Assembly: GCA_018105865.1 (NCBI GenBank) | Contig: CM030865.1 | Span: forward strand, 9,480,013-9,544,012 | Direction of reading: 5' to 3' | DNA from: Metaphire vulgaris | Taxonomy: Eukaryota; Annelida; Clitellata; Crassiclitellata; Megascolecidae | DNA length: 64,000 bases | In this document: positions 45,339 through 59,545 of the stretch, in pieces | Numbering within the stretch: position 1 is the stretch's first letter | How the letters are laid out: each line of letters starts with the position of its first letter | Position numbers and translations under genes: made by a program | Notes under the pieces: model-generated | What the model was told of the DNA's origin: nothing | The model's database searches: none | The model's input: only the letters and a program-made list of their open reading frames with translations

Positions 45339-46061
45339 TTGCAATAGGTTTGCAGTTTAACAAATATTTACTTTGGTGTAATTTGTACGTTACTATTGCT
45401 TGGGTAAAAATTTGTCAGTCACTAGCTGTATCACGATCTATTTACTTTAAGTGAATAATTTAGACACCAAATCCTGTTTCTCCTTGACATGGTCACTTGG
45501 TTTCACTTTTTATTTCCATTGTTTTAAATGTGCATTATTATAATCAGCTCAAGTTTTATAGGTCAGCTTTCTGTTCATTAAAATCCAGTTGCCGATTGGA
45601 TTGCCATGCATGCCCGTGCAAGTTTTTGTATGTGTATGTTTTGTCAAGCACTTCTTGTTGGAGCAGTATTTGTGTTTAGGTTTGTTCCGGTTGTCATTGT
45701 GATTTCGGCATGTTTTGTTTCATATACTGAACTCTTATGCTATGTTTAGGGTGGGTGTTTTGTTGCAGGACTGAATGGGGTTTTTGCATAGTCCTCTGAT
45801 TTTCCCCACTGCATGGGCAGATCCAGGAATCTGTTGACGACGGAGGGTCTTCGTATTCCATTGCCCATTCTGCCTTGTCTCACCCCTTCTGTGTGGATTG
45901 ATTCACGCTGTTGAAATATTGAAAGGAAGAAAATATGACTTTAAAACTTTTAAGCATTCTGCCATGATGAGAAATTATCAAACGCTTTTTGGAGTGGGTT
46001 TTGCCCTCCTGTACCCAATAAATCTTCCTGTTATCTATCTTGACCTCTGGTGTTTCAAATA

Positions 46062-46306
46062 CAGTGAAACCCGCTTAATTGCATATTTATTTTTTATTTA
46101 TTGACAATTTATATAGCACAGTAAACAAGGCTAAGGCCTACAACAAGAGCGATTAACTGGGCAATATTAAATAAACGTGTCTTCAAAATAATAATGATAA
46201 TGAATTAATGAATTGTACGCACAAAACACTGATTGGGATTTTTATGTTGTTATGCGATTATGCAGGTTATGCAATTAAGCGGTATGCGATTAAGTGGGAT
46301 CCACTG
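46062..46306. mobile_element. TA-flanked DNA transposon (GTGGGATCCACTG family) with inserted LINE tail
   Basis: CAGTGAAACCCGCTTAATTG ... GCGATTAAGTGGGATCCACTG, TA on both sides. It is interrupted at about 46,085-46,200 by a CR1/L2-like 3' end (minus) with caatttatatagcacag and caacaagagcg. Confidence 0.75.
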
Positions 46307-46709
46307 TACTCCACAAATGAATAACCTCCCTGGCTAGTTTTAAGATGACAGTAGCCAAGCCAAGACAACCTGAGAGGGGGTTGTACCAACACAGAAGTGT
46401 TTGTTATTGTGTGCTCCAACCAGAAACTGACTTGAATTTATATGTAGCCTTTGTGTTCATGTGCCTGCAGACTGATATCATCACGTGTAACCTTGACGGA
46501 TGATAATTACCAATGCAGGTGTTATCAGTGTCTCTGTCTTCAAGGTTTTTTCTTGTCAGTAGATTGCTTCAACGGTTTTTGAAAGGTGTTTGTGTCCTGA
46601 CTGTGAACTTGAAACATGACTGTTCTGTGGGCTGATATATGTACAGGTTCATGCAGAATTCCAAGCATTAACTCTGCCATAGCCGGTGACAAGCCTGGTT
46701 GTGAAAGGA

Positions 46710-46836
<127 letters not shown>

Positions 46837-47919
46837 ACACATAGACACTCTTTCTTTGATTTTGATGAGTCTTATAAACAAACAAACAAGCATGCACACA
46901 CACACACAATTGGAAGTACTATTCAGACCTGTAATCATTACCTGTGTTGGGTTATTAGGTGAAGTGGTTTGCAAGTGGACTACCATATGTGATGTGGATT
47001 TGAAATGAACCATTCTGAATTATTACTGGCCTTTTAGTTTGCTGCCCATTGTAATAGAAAAATATGTTATGTGAGTGAAGAACATAGCTTGATCCTTGGG
47101 GTGAGGTTGGGTTAGAGATTTGATCCTCCACTGGTTAACACAGAGTCCCCCCCCCAGAGAAAGTAAAATTATTGTGGGGTTTGATCATCCAGCCCTTCTT
47201 CCACCAAAACATAAAGCAGTCCACACAGTGTTTATTTGAAAATTGAACACTGAAACCGTTTGTCAGTTGCTGAAATGTGAGGAGGGTAGGTAGGTGGTAA
47301 CCATTTCATAAATCTTAACAACAAACTGCCACTTTAGTTTCAACATCATATGTCCTCCGTATGTGCACATGCAGTGTGAAATCAGCAATAAATGATATTT
47401 GATTTAAGATCTTAAGGTGTGTACTTGTGGGAAGATTTTTCAGGTGTGCCTTTTATGAGATGTGTGATATATGACACAGAGATTTATGCCAATCAAGTAA
47501 ACATGATCAAATCTTCTGGATTGCTTTATTCATACACTTGTTTTATACACTTGTGTGGAAGTTTATCTTGTTTTTCAATCATCACTTGACAGATCAAATT
47601 GTGTTTGTATTTTCATGATTCAATCTTATTCAAAATGGATCTGCTCAAGTTATGTATTACTACTTAGAGTTGCCCATTAAAAAATTATGAAGCTCAACAG
47701 TAATGAGATTGACTGGGAAGCAGAGACATTGCCATACTGCAACATTAAGAGATGTTATCTGGTTTTGACTGTTAGGGTGTTGTGGAATGATGGCTTTTGG
47801 TTTGGGTTTGTTTATTCAGGACTAAACCGGTAATTTCTCTAAGATAATTATAAATATTGAGAATTTTAAGTTTGTGATTGGCATGTGTCCATTCAGCATT
47901 GTCTTTATGCATTGAGAGT

Positions 47920-47998
47920 TGTTTTCTACTATTACTGCTAACTACTGGTACTACTATAGTAGTAATACTACAACTACTCTAGAACACTACTACTACTG

Positions 47999-48057
<59 letters not shown>

Positions 48058-48064
48058 GCTACTG

Positions 48065-48108
<44 letters not shown>

Positions 48109-48235
48109 GTTGTTGTTGGACTAGGCTGTCGACACAACGGATCCTGGATCTATGTGGGTTGGTGTGAACTGCTGCTGTTACTACTACTACTACTACTACT
48201 ACTGCTACTGCTACTACCTATTACTACTACTAATT
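47920..48235. repeat. (TAC)n arrays with TGC/TGT variants
   Basis: Two blocks, 47,980-48,110 and 48,175-48,235, separated by about 65 bp of non-repetitive sequence. Confidence 0.93.
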
Positions 48236-49583
48236 ATAACTCCTATAGTGCTAGTGGTTGTGGTGATGATGATGAATGATATTAGTGATGTATGCATGTG
48301 TCTGTTTTTTCTCTGCCTACATCTGTGTTTGTGTCTGTTGTGGGTTAGGCCAACTACTCATCAAGGCCTATTGTTTACTATTAGTGTTATCCAACAAAAT
48401 TATCCATGCCTGTCTCTGCATCCCTGCATCCTGGTTAGATTATGGGTTGTTGAGGCATTTGGAGCTGACATGAATGGCAGTTTCTGTGTCTGTTGTGTAT
48501 TTCTCATGAGATAGGCTTGCTTAGAATGGTTAGGCATTAATTATTACTCGGGTTCAACGTTCTGTCTAAGCATTGCTGACTCGTGTGCAAAAGCAAAAGG
48601 TCTTGAGCAGAGTTTTACAAAATAAATTTTTTTGTGTGCAACATTTTGAAGCTGACACAAAATAGCGTTAGAAATACTCTAATTTATTTCCTGTCTTCTT
48701 TTGTATGTTTTCATTGTACAGTAAAGTAACAGTAACATCTTTGCGCGTTGACCAGAATTAAGCAAGATAAGCTGAAATTGCATAAACAAGACAGTTTTCT
48801 AATTGTAAAGCATGAAAGTACCGGTAGGCTAATGAATGTGTGCTTAGTGCTAGCACTTCAAAAGCATGTCTTTGTATCAGATAATTAAAATTGAATAAGA
48901 ATAAAAAATTTGCTTTAACTCGTTAGATTTCAGCATCTCTCTGTTTAATAAGTTGGCATTAATATGGTGCAACAATTTTTCTGTTATTTCGTTGCGCATT
49001 TAGGTCGCAATTCTTACCATTGCATGGTAGGCCTACATTCAGTCTTAAGGAATACCCAGAGCTATATTTCAGTAATGGTATGATAATTAACCAAGACAAT
49101 TGAAAGTTACAAGTTAGATATAATTCGAAAAGTTCACTCAGTTGTATACTACATTTGCATCCAGTTACAACCTGCATTGCAGTTTTGACAGAAACCCCAT
49201 CAACCAACCCCACTTGAGTTGAAAAAAATTACATCATGATTGCCGCCGCTGATAACAAAATGACATCACCATGCACTAAGAAACAGCATGCTAATTGTAC
49301 CTATTTCACCTATTTCATTTAAATTGCAAATAATTAAGTTCTTCTATGGATGTTATATCAAATACTATTATATTATAATAATTTATTATTGTAGTAATAA
49401 TAATAATTATAATTAAGTTCTTCTACAGATGTTATTATTAAGTTCTTCTACAAATGTTATTATTTAACTTTCAATGATTTTTTTATTTTTTGGAAATAAT
49501 AAAAATGATGATGAAAAAAAACTAGGCTAACTATTCAAATGGTAGTGCTGCACTTAAAGTTGCTGCAAGTTCTGTTTGATATA

Positions 49584-49750
49584 CAGTGGATCCCACTTAA
49601 TTGCATACCGCTTAATTGCATAACCCGCATAATCGCATAACAACATAAAAACCCGAACCAGTGTTTTGTGTGTACAATTAATTATCAGACGTCTCGGCTA
49701 TTCGCATAGCCCAGTTAATCGCATAAGCAAGGTTTGCACGGTACCTATGC
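49584..49750. mobile_element. TA-flanked DNA transposon, truncated copy
   Basis: CAGTGGATCCCACTTAATTG then gcataaccgc and the inner part shared with 53,971-54,148 and 59,175-59,360 in reverse. The other end is cut by a gccggggggaggggg repeat (49,757-50,020), which carries two gagcaaaaaaa motifs. Confidence 0.7.
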
Positions 49751-50633
49751 AGTCCAGCGCCGGGGGGAGGGGGCAAAGTGAACCGTTGGCGCCCCTTAAG
49801 ACTGCTGACGAGCAAAAAAAATCCTCACATTGTTCTCGGTGCCCCTCAGGTCTTACAGCACCCCTCTTCATATAGTACTGATGAGCAAAAAAAGTCATCT
49901 CACATGTTTCTTCTTTTTATCGTGCATTTCTCTTACCCAAATACCAAATTTTGGCGCCCCCTCATCTCGGCGCACAGGGGCATATGCCCCTCTGCCCCAC
50001 CCTAGCTACGGCTCTGCTCTGGGGTCAACAATTTTCAGAACCCATTTTATAGCCCAGTGTGCCACTGACTGTAGCCGCTAGGCATACATCTCTTCGACCC
50101 TCCAAATATCTTCCTACCCACCATTTTTTTTAGCCAGCAGCCATTCCTCAATCAGTTATAGGATCATCTGCAGTTTCTTGTTGCAACTTTCCTCCTGATT
50201 AGTCCCAGTAGCAGAGGTTTTTGAAGGTCTAAATTCATAAGAAACATTGAAATAGGTCTTGTATATTGATTGCTTAATTTATATAGCACCTTCATTAGCT
50301 AGTTGATGAGCTCAATGCCCAGAACACTAGATCTCTTATAACAGCGGCCCTAAAAGGCAGGCCCACTTGTCTTTTATCCCCGGGGATGAGCTAAGTCGTT
50401 TTCCAATGCCTTCCTAAATCACAGTTAAGGTGAGCATCTTGTGTAAGGTAATTGCATAGTGGCTATAGGGTCAAAGTTGAACCTGTACCCTGTGGCTTGC
50501 ATGCAGAAATACTATAATACCCCATGGTGCCCCTATATCTAAGGTAGAAATGTATGTTACCTGTATCTGCTACAAGTGAATAGTTATAAATGGTCAAGTC
50601 TATAGGTAATTCCATTTTCAGTAGACTGTTTGT

Positions 50634-50640
50634 CATCATT

Positions 50641-50672
<32 letters not shown>
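50634..50672. repeat. (ATC)n microsatellite
   Basis: About 13 atc units. Confidence 0.9.
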
Positions 50673-50675
<3 letters not shown>

Positions 50676-50844
50676 AGTTGCTTTCTGCCATGCAGCTCAT
50701 TAGCGGCAATAGCTAGACATGAAACTTCTCCATTAACTATATTCATATCCTTGTTTTATGTCCTTCCATAGCTTCATATTCTCAGTGCACTGGTCAGCAC
50801 TTCACAGCTTAATATCCCCTTAAATCTGATCTCTGCTCTTTCCC

Positions 50845-51000
50845 CCAGGAAATTACCAGGGAGACGACACAAGCTAGGTTTGCACAGAAACTTAAGACGC
50901 ACCTATTTAAAATCTCATATCAGATGTCTTTGTAAAGCGCTCTTGACTATGGCTTTTCCAGGCAGATAGCGCTATATAAATTGTCTTTTAAGAAAAAGCC
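50845..51000 (+). pseudogene. CR1/L2-like LINE 3' end
   Basis: Plus frame has ARFAQKLKTHLFKISYQM, then agcgctcttgactatggc and gcgctatataaattgtc. Same organisation as 21,660-22,062. Confidence 0.75.
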
Positions 51001-51632
51001 TCCCCTCCCATTGAAGGTCTTCCACAGTGTTTGATTCCACATTGTCTTCTGGTACAGTTGTATTGATTGATTCTGGTGCAATCCCAGGAGGTATCCTGCC
51101 CAGGATTTCCCCCATCTGCCACCCAGGGGACTCACCTCAATGTTGGTGTACCCCTGCACTGTTCACACATTGCATGCTATATCTGGATAATTGACCCAAG
51201 AGGATTGTAAATGCAGTTTAAATATACTGGTAATTCCTCATGATTCATAATATCATCTCAATTTAAGAAACCCCAGCTATTACTTAGATGAATTACTCTA
51301 TGTACAATGTTATCCTGTTAGTGTATTTTCCATTTAAGAATGTTGATAATAAAATTTGTGGCTTTATGAAAAATAATAGCAACTGTGTTTCCAAATGAAG
51401 AACTGCATAAGATAATTCAGCCAAAGTGAACTATGATGCAAGAAGTAAATCAAAGGAAACTACATCTATTTGGATACATATGTTATGTTATGTTAACTGG
51501 ATGATTTATATAGCGCTGTAGCAAGTTAAAAATACCAAAGTCAAAAGTGCTTTGACAAAGCTGACATGTCAATGAAGGTAAGAGGGTGGTGATGTTAAAG
51601 GATCTACTTGGATGGTGAAAAGAAAGTGAATT

Positions 51633-51930
51633 ATGATGCGAGGAGTAAAATCAAAGAAAACTCCATCTTTTTGGACACATATGCAGAATGAAAGAGGACA
51701 AAAGATCAAAGCTCTAATGTTTGGAATAATGGAGGGTGCCAATAAGAGAGGGAGACCACACAATGAATGGTGTGATGCTATTGAAGAATGGTGTGGAAGC
51801 AGTTTACAGGATCTGAGTCACAGAGCAATGAACAGGAAAGAATGGCAGAAGACTGTAGAGATAGCATTATACACCAACGGGAGATGGGTGATGAGCCATG
51901 GAATTCTAAATTTGCATATAGAAGAACTTT
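51633..51930 (+). pseudogene. LINE reverse-transcriptase C-terminal tail
   Basis: Open 99-codon frame with HMQNERGQKIKALMFGIMEG, NKRGRPHNEWCDAIEEWCG, SLQDLSHRAMNRKEWQKTV. Matches the terminal (KRGRPxxxWxDDIxEW...A.DR..W....) region of RTE-like elements. No catalytic part upstream, so a 5'-truncated copy. Confidence 0.75.
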
Positions 51931-52887
51931 GATGAGCCCATGGTTAATGACAATGATGCAATGTGCTTTGCCTATAATTATATATGTTAAATAGTTGTAC
52001 TCTGATCTGATGCTAATGTGACATGTTCAGAGTCAAATTGGACATTTGAGATCAGCTGACGATTTTATGGGACTGAGAGGTTCTCTGTGACCTTGTTAAC
52101 CTCCATCAACAGAGGCTTCATGTTACTTCTTCTTATTCATGTTCCATGTATTGCTATGTGGGATTTCCACTCTTCTCTGTTTCTGGCTTTCCTTATGCAT
52201 GTTATTTCCCTATGCTTTCCTTATTCATGTTACACCAAAATATGTTTAATAGAACTTTGGAATATATTAGGCACCGCCCACCCGCAGGATAGAGGCTTGA
52301 TAAGGCCTGTGACCCAATTGCAGCATGCCATCTGGTGTTAGCAACTATATATTTGAGATCATTTGTTACTTTTAAGGCAATATATTGAAATTCTATAATT
52401 CTTATATCAGGAACTTTGGCAAATAGACATCTAAACCAAATTCCTCATAAATGGAAATTTATTATGAGAATGTTTTCTTAACTGACACAACTTCACACCA
52501 GCGATTTTAGCTGAAAATAAGCCATTTGAATTGTCTAATGTGTATGGTACTAAGATGATCTCTATGTCACCATTTATGCCTAGGTGGCACTATGGCTTGG
52601 CTATACATGTATTTGCAAAATGAAGGAAGTGTTATATATTTTTTTCAGAAATATATAAGTTATTATGTGCATTTGAGCTGGACTGTGCAATGTATAACGG
52701 AGTAGATTTGAATATTACCCATAAAATTGTAAAATTTTAAATAAATGATTTTTAATCATTTATGTAGCGCAAATTCCAATCACTATTCTTGGACTGTGAT
52801 CACAGACATAGATACAGGGCAGAAGAAGGGTCAAATCTGTTGAGTTGTCGGCCATGGTAGAGATCGATCAGTACAATGTACATTTGC

Positions 52888-53293
52888 CTCCAATACTGGT
52901 TCAGTTAGGCAATAGTCACGTGTTAATGAGCCTCTACTGTAGTTTGTTATTAGGATATGAATACATTGATGGTGAGATGGATTAGGCCTGTACAGTACTT
53001 CTAATAATGATTGTGGTTTTAATTTTTTGAAACCAAATAATATTGAACTGACTCTCTGGATATTGTTAATAAACTAACATTGGATATGAATACAGGAAAC
53101 CTCTGATAACAGGAATTTCTGGGGCTCCAATACTAGTTCAGTTGGGCAATAGTCACGTGTTAATGAGCCTTTACTGTAGTTTGTTATTAGGGTATGAATA
53201 CATTGATGGTGAGATGGATTAGGCTTATACTTCTAATAATAATTGTGGTTTGAATTTTTGTGGAGCCAAATAATATTGAACTGACTTTCTGTA
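52888..53293. repeat. Direct duplication of about 170 bp
   Basis: Copy 1 is 52,888-53,060 and copy 2 is 53,125-53,293, about 90 percent alike by eye (ctccaatact, gcaatagtcacgtgttaatg, atacattgatggtgagatgg). A 64-bp spacer separates them. Confidence 0.85.
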
Positions 53294-53459
53294 TTTCATC
53301 CATGTGCTGTGCTGCTGCTGCTGCTGCTGCTGTGGTTTTGATTTCAATTCCTATCATTGGCTAATAGCCAGGGGCACCATTATTATGTTGCCATGGAAAT
53401 CTATCTGGTTGATTTGAAGACCTATGTTTAGACTGCCGTGTGAAATGTGGTGGTAGTGT

Positions 53460-53550
53460 AGTGATGATGATGGTGGTGGTGGGGGTGCCGGGGTTGGTGG
53501 TGGTGGTGGTGGTGATGGTAGTGGTGATCATGATGATGATGATGATTTGC
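53460..53550. repeat. (GGT/GAT)n-rich tract
   Basis: Irregular ggt and gat units; a (CTG) run is nearby at 53,310-53,331. Confidence 0.8.
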
Positions 53551-53970
53551 CAGGTAAAACATGTCTAATGTCCTTTCCTTTGAATGGCTTTGACTTACAG
53601 TAGTTTTATAAATTGCCCAACTATCATTAATTTCATTGCCACAGAGGATTCTGTAAATGCTGGAAAGATATTTTGCATGTAATTATTTCTTGAATGAATG
53701 ACCATAGAGATGGTTTAAAATTTAGAAAATCTGTGGAATTCCCACAGAAATAAAAGTGGAGACTAAAGAATTTTTGAATCACCAGATGAACAACAGTGCT
53801 GTTCATTATCTGAAGAGGGTCTTCTGTGAGGTGAGGACTGAGGATGTCACTATGATGGGGTCATGGTTCATTCCTTTCTCTCTCTGGGTCACCTTGATAC
53901 CAATTGCCTTGTTAAGATCAGTACATTGGCTGAGATTGGTTCAGCAGAGACCACTTCTAAGAAGCCAATA

Positions 53971-54148
53971 CAGTCAAACTAGCTTAATTGCATAGGTGTC
54001 ATGCAAGCCTTGCTTATGCAATTAACTAGGCTATAGGAATAGTCTGATAATTAATTGTATGCACAAAACACTGGTTCAGGTTTTTATGTTGTTATGCAAT
54101 TATGCAGGTTATGCAATTAAGCGGTATGTGATTAAGTGGGATCCACTG
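53971..54148. mobile_element. TA-flanked DNA transposon (GTGGGATCCACTG family)
   Basis: CAGTCAAACTAGCTTAATTG ... GTGATTAAGTGGGATCCACTG between TA dinucleotides. 178 bp, noncoding. Confidence 0.82.
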
Positions 54149-54358
54149 TATTAACACATTTTTTATATATTGACTGTTGCTTAAGACTAAAATAACAGTT
54201 AAGAGGTTTTCAACACCAGGTGCCATGGCATAGGTCTAAGCCTTTATTAGGCCTCTATAGGCTCGTGTCCTCATATTTTTGAGAGGCTGCCCATGGACAA
54301 CTATCTATTTAGTAGTCCATGGGCTGCCATAGGGTTAGGGAAGTATAGGGGTTGGGGC

Positions 54359-54543
54359 CAGGGTTTAATCTAGACCGTTTCCGGGGGGAATTGCCCCTTT
54401 CCCCCCGGAAATTTCAAATTTCCCGCTGGAAATTTTGGCATACTATATCAACTTACAGCGCTCCCCCAAGCCCCTCTAGCTGGCTTCCCCCCAGCCTCGT
54501 CAGTTTCCCCCTCCCTGAGTCCAGGAGTCTAGATTAGCCACTG
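54359..54543. mobile_element. hAT-type MITE, CAGTGTTTAATCTAG family
   Basis: CAGGGTTTAATCTAGACCG ... GTCTAGATTAGCCACTG. Flanks gttggggc / ggttgggc are similar but shifted. Confidence 0.75.
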
Positions 54544-55861
54544 GGTTGGGCCCCCACTTTTCATCCAAGTTTACACCAGTGTGCCATTGTATATGTGATT
54601 GATTTTTCAGAGGCAATAGTGGGTATCACATGACCACCACAACAAAATATATGTTCTATCCCCAGTGCAGGGTTCAGCAGCAACCATTGGGTGGACCGTG
54701 GATGTCACCCCAAATTTCTTGGATAATTAATCAAATAGTGGATATTGAGTGAAATTAAAATTTAATTGTAGTTTGCTTTTGTTTTTACCCTTTTTTTGCA
54801 GTTGTCTTTGTGTAAGTTCTACACGATTTTTATCATAAACCGTTATTTGAATGATTTCTTCTTTAGGTCCTTAAATTTCAGTTACCGTACAGTTGGCTGT
54901 CCAATTGCTCTAAATGCTGGTTGACTGGATTGAAGTGACAGGGCAGTGTATGTATGGTTTGAGGAATGGAGAATCTCATTTGTCAGAAATGACTGATTGA
55001 TTTACCAGAGCTAGCTAGCTGACTGCTGGAGAATATGATGTTCTTACCACCAGTGTCCATTACTGCCTTGTCTAGTTCCAGAAAAAATGGACTTTCTGAC
55101 CCTGAGTTCTGAAAGAATGTTGACATTTAACATGATGTGTCAGCTTTGATGGAGAAATATTAAAAGCCAGATTTGTAATTTGTCACGTTATTGAGACAAT
55201 ATTTATGTTGCTGTAGGCTTGGCAAAGGTGAAAGTCTCAAGTGCACTGTGACAGATAATTACAGGTTTAAATAACGTATGATAAAAATGCATCTGCTGTA
55301 GCATTTATAAGTAAAATAATTGAATCCTGTAAATTTATAAGTAGAATTTGATACAGAATAAATTATTAGAGCAAATTGTTGAAAGGTCAATGGAATGTGC
55401 GTAATTGGAACATAGCAGCCAGACAGTAAAATAACTAGCAAGTTGTTGTCATCGTAGTCATCATCATCATCAGCTGATCATCATCATCATCAAAAACAAC
55501 CACAATTACAGGCCCATTGGTGTAGTGGCTTTTGGTGTATGAAGCTTTCCTGACAGTTTGTTCTCATTGCTGTCTGTGGCATAATTAACTTTAGCTGACT
55601 GCCTTCACTAAAATCATCGGGCCATTCTTTGTATGGTCTTCCTCTCCTTTTCTTGCTGGAAACCATCCATTATTAGCAGCATTAGTGCCTTAAATCTAAT
55701 TGGTATCTCCCATTCCTCTTTCTGTGTGTTACAAACCTCACTATTGATGCAGAATGTTGACGTTCATGTTTAGTTGCTTTGGTGTGTTGATGTTCATGTT
55801 GATGTTCATGTTTAGTTGCTTTGGTACCATAGCATTGATGTACCTCACATAGGCACACTGG

Positions 55862-56089
<228 letters not shown>

Positions 56090-57180
56090 CTTGCTTATGC
56101 TACATACACCCCTAAAGGGCAAATAGCTTATCTGGGTACCTAGTTATGCAATGAGTGAGGTCACGCGAGAACCTACATACTTACTTCCAGCTGGTCACAA
56201 ACACCCCTGTACCACTATGCCTGTATGTACCTCCGTGCTAGAATCGTCAGTGGTGGATCTATTTTATAGGTGGCAGCTTTGGGTGCATGTTTGTTGACCT
56301 TCAGTCTGTTTTGACACAGGAGGGGGAGGCTACAGCCCTTGGAGGTCATGAGGATTTATGGCTGTTTTGGTTTCTGTACAGAATGAAAAAGAGATTTTGT
56401 TTGGGGGACGGGTTTTCTTCTTCACTAATATTAGGAGATCGTATAGCAGAAAAATATGCTTGAAAATACCTCATGTTGAAATCATGAGAATTCCTTTATG
56501 TGATATGACAGTGAACATGCATCTGGTTGGCAGCGCGGCCTGTGAACGGTGTTTGCCTTTTGATGGTACCCTTGAGCCCTGTTGAGACCTGCCTACAGGA
56601 CCCTTTGTGTTAGAGTGTTAGAAGTGTTCTGTCTGGAAATTTCTTTGATGTCTGTGGCTAGAAAATTATGAAAAAGCCATAAGATTACATGTGGCGTCTG
56701 TGTGTGTGTGTGTGTGTGCGCGCGTGCGCATGCTTATTGCTTGGATGTTGGTATACATTGAGGGTTCTGTGCTGTGGGAATGCGTCTTTTTACCCTTAGG
56801 ATTGCTGCTGAGTGTAGATTGGCAAACTCTGTGGCAACTTGACTTGGGGTGCATATGCGGATTTGTTTATGCATTTGTTTATGCGATTGTCCAGTCATGT
56901 CTAAATGGTAACATGCAAATGTAGGATTCCTTGGTAGAGGAACCAAACATAGTAGCTCATATTATATTTGACAGAATGCATCCTGTCTCTAGCCTGGTTT
57001 TTGCTAGGTGGTGCCGCTGCACTTTAGAGTTTGAAATAAAAACTTAAATGGAGTTTTCAGGATTTAATACTGCTGACCCAACACAAAATATCATTGATTT
57101 TGAGCGAAGAGTTGTGAAAATATTTGCAATGAAACAGTGTGCACGGTGGCCATACCCATTTTATTGTGCCACCCTGTGCA

Positions 57181-57183
<3 letters not shown>

Positions 57184-57235
<52 letters not shown>
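57184..57235. repeat. (TG)n microsatellite
   Basis: About 26 tg units. Confidence 0.95.
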
Positions 57236-57237
<2 letters not shown>

Positions 57238-57932
57238 CTCCACTGTTGTAGTGATTTAGAAGGTCTTTGCCTGTTGCTTGTCTTAGCTTGGCACACTTCC
57301 GATAAACATGAGGTTATTTTGAGCCAAATGCGTAGTAGATATTTGTCGAGAACTTTTCTCCGCTTGAACTGGTTTTTCGGTATTTTGAGGAACGGTTATT
57401 CACCTCATCTGCGATGTTACGGACACAAATTGGAAGGAAAAGTGGGTAAAAAATTTATGATTTCTGTTGGAAGAATTTGAGACTCTCTGTTCTTACTCAG
57501 GAACCAACATGAAAAAGAAAGTATACCGGTACTTCAGGGAGATAGGTACTGACGTCATGCTTAAACACTCACTTGGTTTTAGAGGATGGCTGGGGTGGGT
57601 AGGAATGATCCACTGACACCCCCCACCACAGTGTCTGTGGAGTGATTAGTGCTTTAGATAATAAGATTCCAATTTAGTGCGTAACACTATCTTCTGGTAT
57701 GTGTACCTTTGGCTGCACCATAGATAGGATGTCTTTTGGCCAATGTTATTCCTCTGAAGTGCAACCTGAAGCCGGTTCTTACCGCTGACTAACTGCTAGT
57801 AGCACTTGGTGCTTTTTTGTCCTTGACACGATGCAAGGTTTTGCTCAGTTCCAGTTCTGACTGGAATTGGTTTTGGTTAGGTTATTTCAGTGCTGTTTCA
57901 GTATACCATTTTCAGTGATCTTAGATCAATTA

Positions 57933-57992
<60 letters not shown>
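57933..57992. repeat. (TA)n microsatellite
   Basis: About 29 ta units then a few tg. Confidence 0.95.
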
Positions 57993-58003
<11 letters not shown>

Positions 58004-58634
58004 CATTTTGCCAAGTCTGACACACAGTGCACTCTACTAACATTTAATACATTGTATTTTCTATGCAACATGCAGACGTAAATAGAACTGTGTAATTTTT
58101 CTGCCATGCATTATCACTATCACATTTGAGAATTTTCTGTGTGTGCATGTTTGTGTGTGTTGCTTTAAAATGTGTGTGTGTGTGTTGCTTTAAAATGTCA
58201 AGCTACTGTCTTTGTAGGCATAGGCACAGTTGGTCTTTGGTTGCAGATGGAAATTCTGATCCACTTTGTTTTGACTCTTTTAGGGCATAATGATGCAGCA
58301 CAATTATTTCATTTATTTCACAATATTTAATGATGGTAAATAGAGACGTTGAACATCTGTAGGAAAATATTCTGAAATTTTGGACATAAAAAGGATCAGA
58401 CATAATTTGCCACTGACTTTTTGCCTGTTAGCCTAAAGTCTAAAATATTATGTGTTACTTTTCAGAACCGTCTTGAGACATTGTAGAAAATAAGAGGCAG
58501 AATCTGTTACTGGAATATATGAGATTGTAATGTTCATTTGCTAAATTTTATATGCAAAGTTCAAGTGTTCGTGTGATTTGTATGTGTACAAGGGCGGCAT
58601 GTGTGAATGTGTGTACATACATGTGTACATACAT

Positions 58635-58715
58635 ATATATATATATATATATGTATATGTGCTTGTGTGTATATATGTATATATATATATGTGTGTATAT
58701 GTATACACATATATA

Positions 58716-58798
<83 letters not shown>
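58635..58798. repeat. (TA)n / TATGTG / (TG)n compound microsatellite
   Basis: Mixed tatatg units followed by about 39 tg units. Confidence 0.95.
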
Positions 58799-58800
<2 letters not shown>

Positions 58801-58924
58801 CTGTGCATACATATATTCAACAGTCACCTTCTGAGAATTTTCTCACACCTTGAACCAGACAAGAGTTAACCACACAATTTCTCTCTGTAGTGAAGTAATG
58901 ATATGGGGCCAGTGTTCTCATGCA

Positions 58925-59065
58925 ATGCGCCTGTTTACTTCCGCTACTCAGTTAGCACCGCGCCATCTGGAGAATAAAGGCTGAGTCGACCTTATGACTC
59001 CTGTGAGTCTCAAACCCGTGACCTTCTTCTCTATTGCCCAACGCTGTCACCACTTTGCTAACTTC
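58925..59065 (-). repeat. tRNA-derived SINE
   Basis: On the minus strand: A box TAGCAAAGTGG (59,060-59,050), B-box-like GGTTTGAGACT (59,015-59,005), then ataaggtcgactcagccttt. Shares this tail with 44,690-45,060. Confidence 0.7.
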
Positions 59066-59174
59066 CTTCCCAATTCTCTCTATTCTCCATATTCTGTTCT
59101 CCGATTTCTCTCTATATCTCCCAACAGTTTTTTCATGAGTCCCTTGGGAGCGAAGTACTGAGGGCATAAAAATA

Positions 59175-59360
59175 CAGTGAAACCTGCTTAAATGCATAGG
59201 TGCCGTGCAAGCCTTGCTTATGCGATTAACTGGGCTATGCGAATAGCCGGGACGTCTGATAATTAATTGTACGCACAAAACACTGGTTTGGGTTTTTATG
59301 TTGTTATGTGATTATGCGGTTTATGCAATTAAGCGGTATGCGATTAAGTGGGATCCACTG
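59175..59360. mobile_element. TA-flanked DNA transposon (GTGGGATCCACTG family)
   Basis: CAGTGAAACCTGCTTAAATG ... GCGATTAAGTGGGATCCACTG between TA dinucleotides. Best-preserved copy, 186 bp. Confidence 0.85.
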
Positions 59361-59545
59361 TATACGTATGCGCACTGCACAGTTACATGTGTACCGTTTG
59401 TTTTTACATATACCCTTGTTGAAGCATATACTGTATTTATCTGGTTGCTTGGAGTTAAAAGACAACTTGACAGACTGGGAATACTGCGTTTGAAAGTGAG
59501 ATTTATAAGTCTCTACAAGTTATGGCAAGCGGACGGAAGCAGCTT

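Noticed and set aside
56358..57480. Several 60-110-codon frames around 56.4-57.5 kb
   Set aside because: No recognisable domain, no consistent splice sites, and they overlap TG arrays or chance AT-rich sequence.
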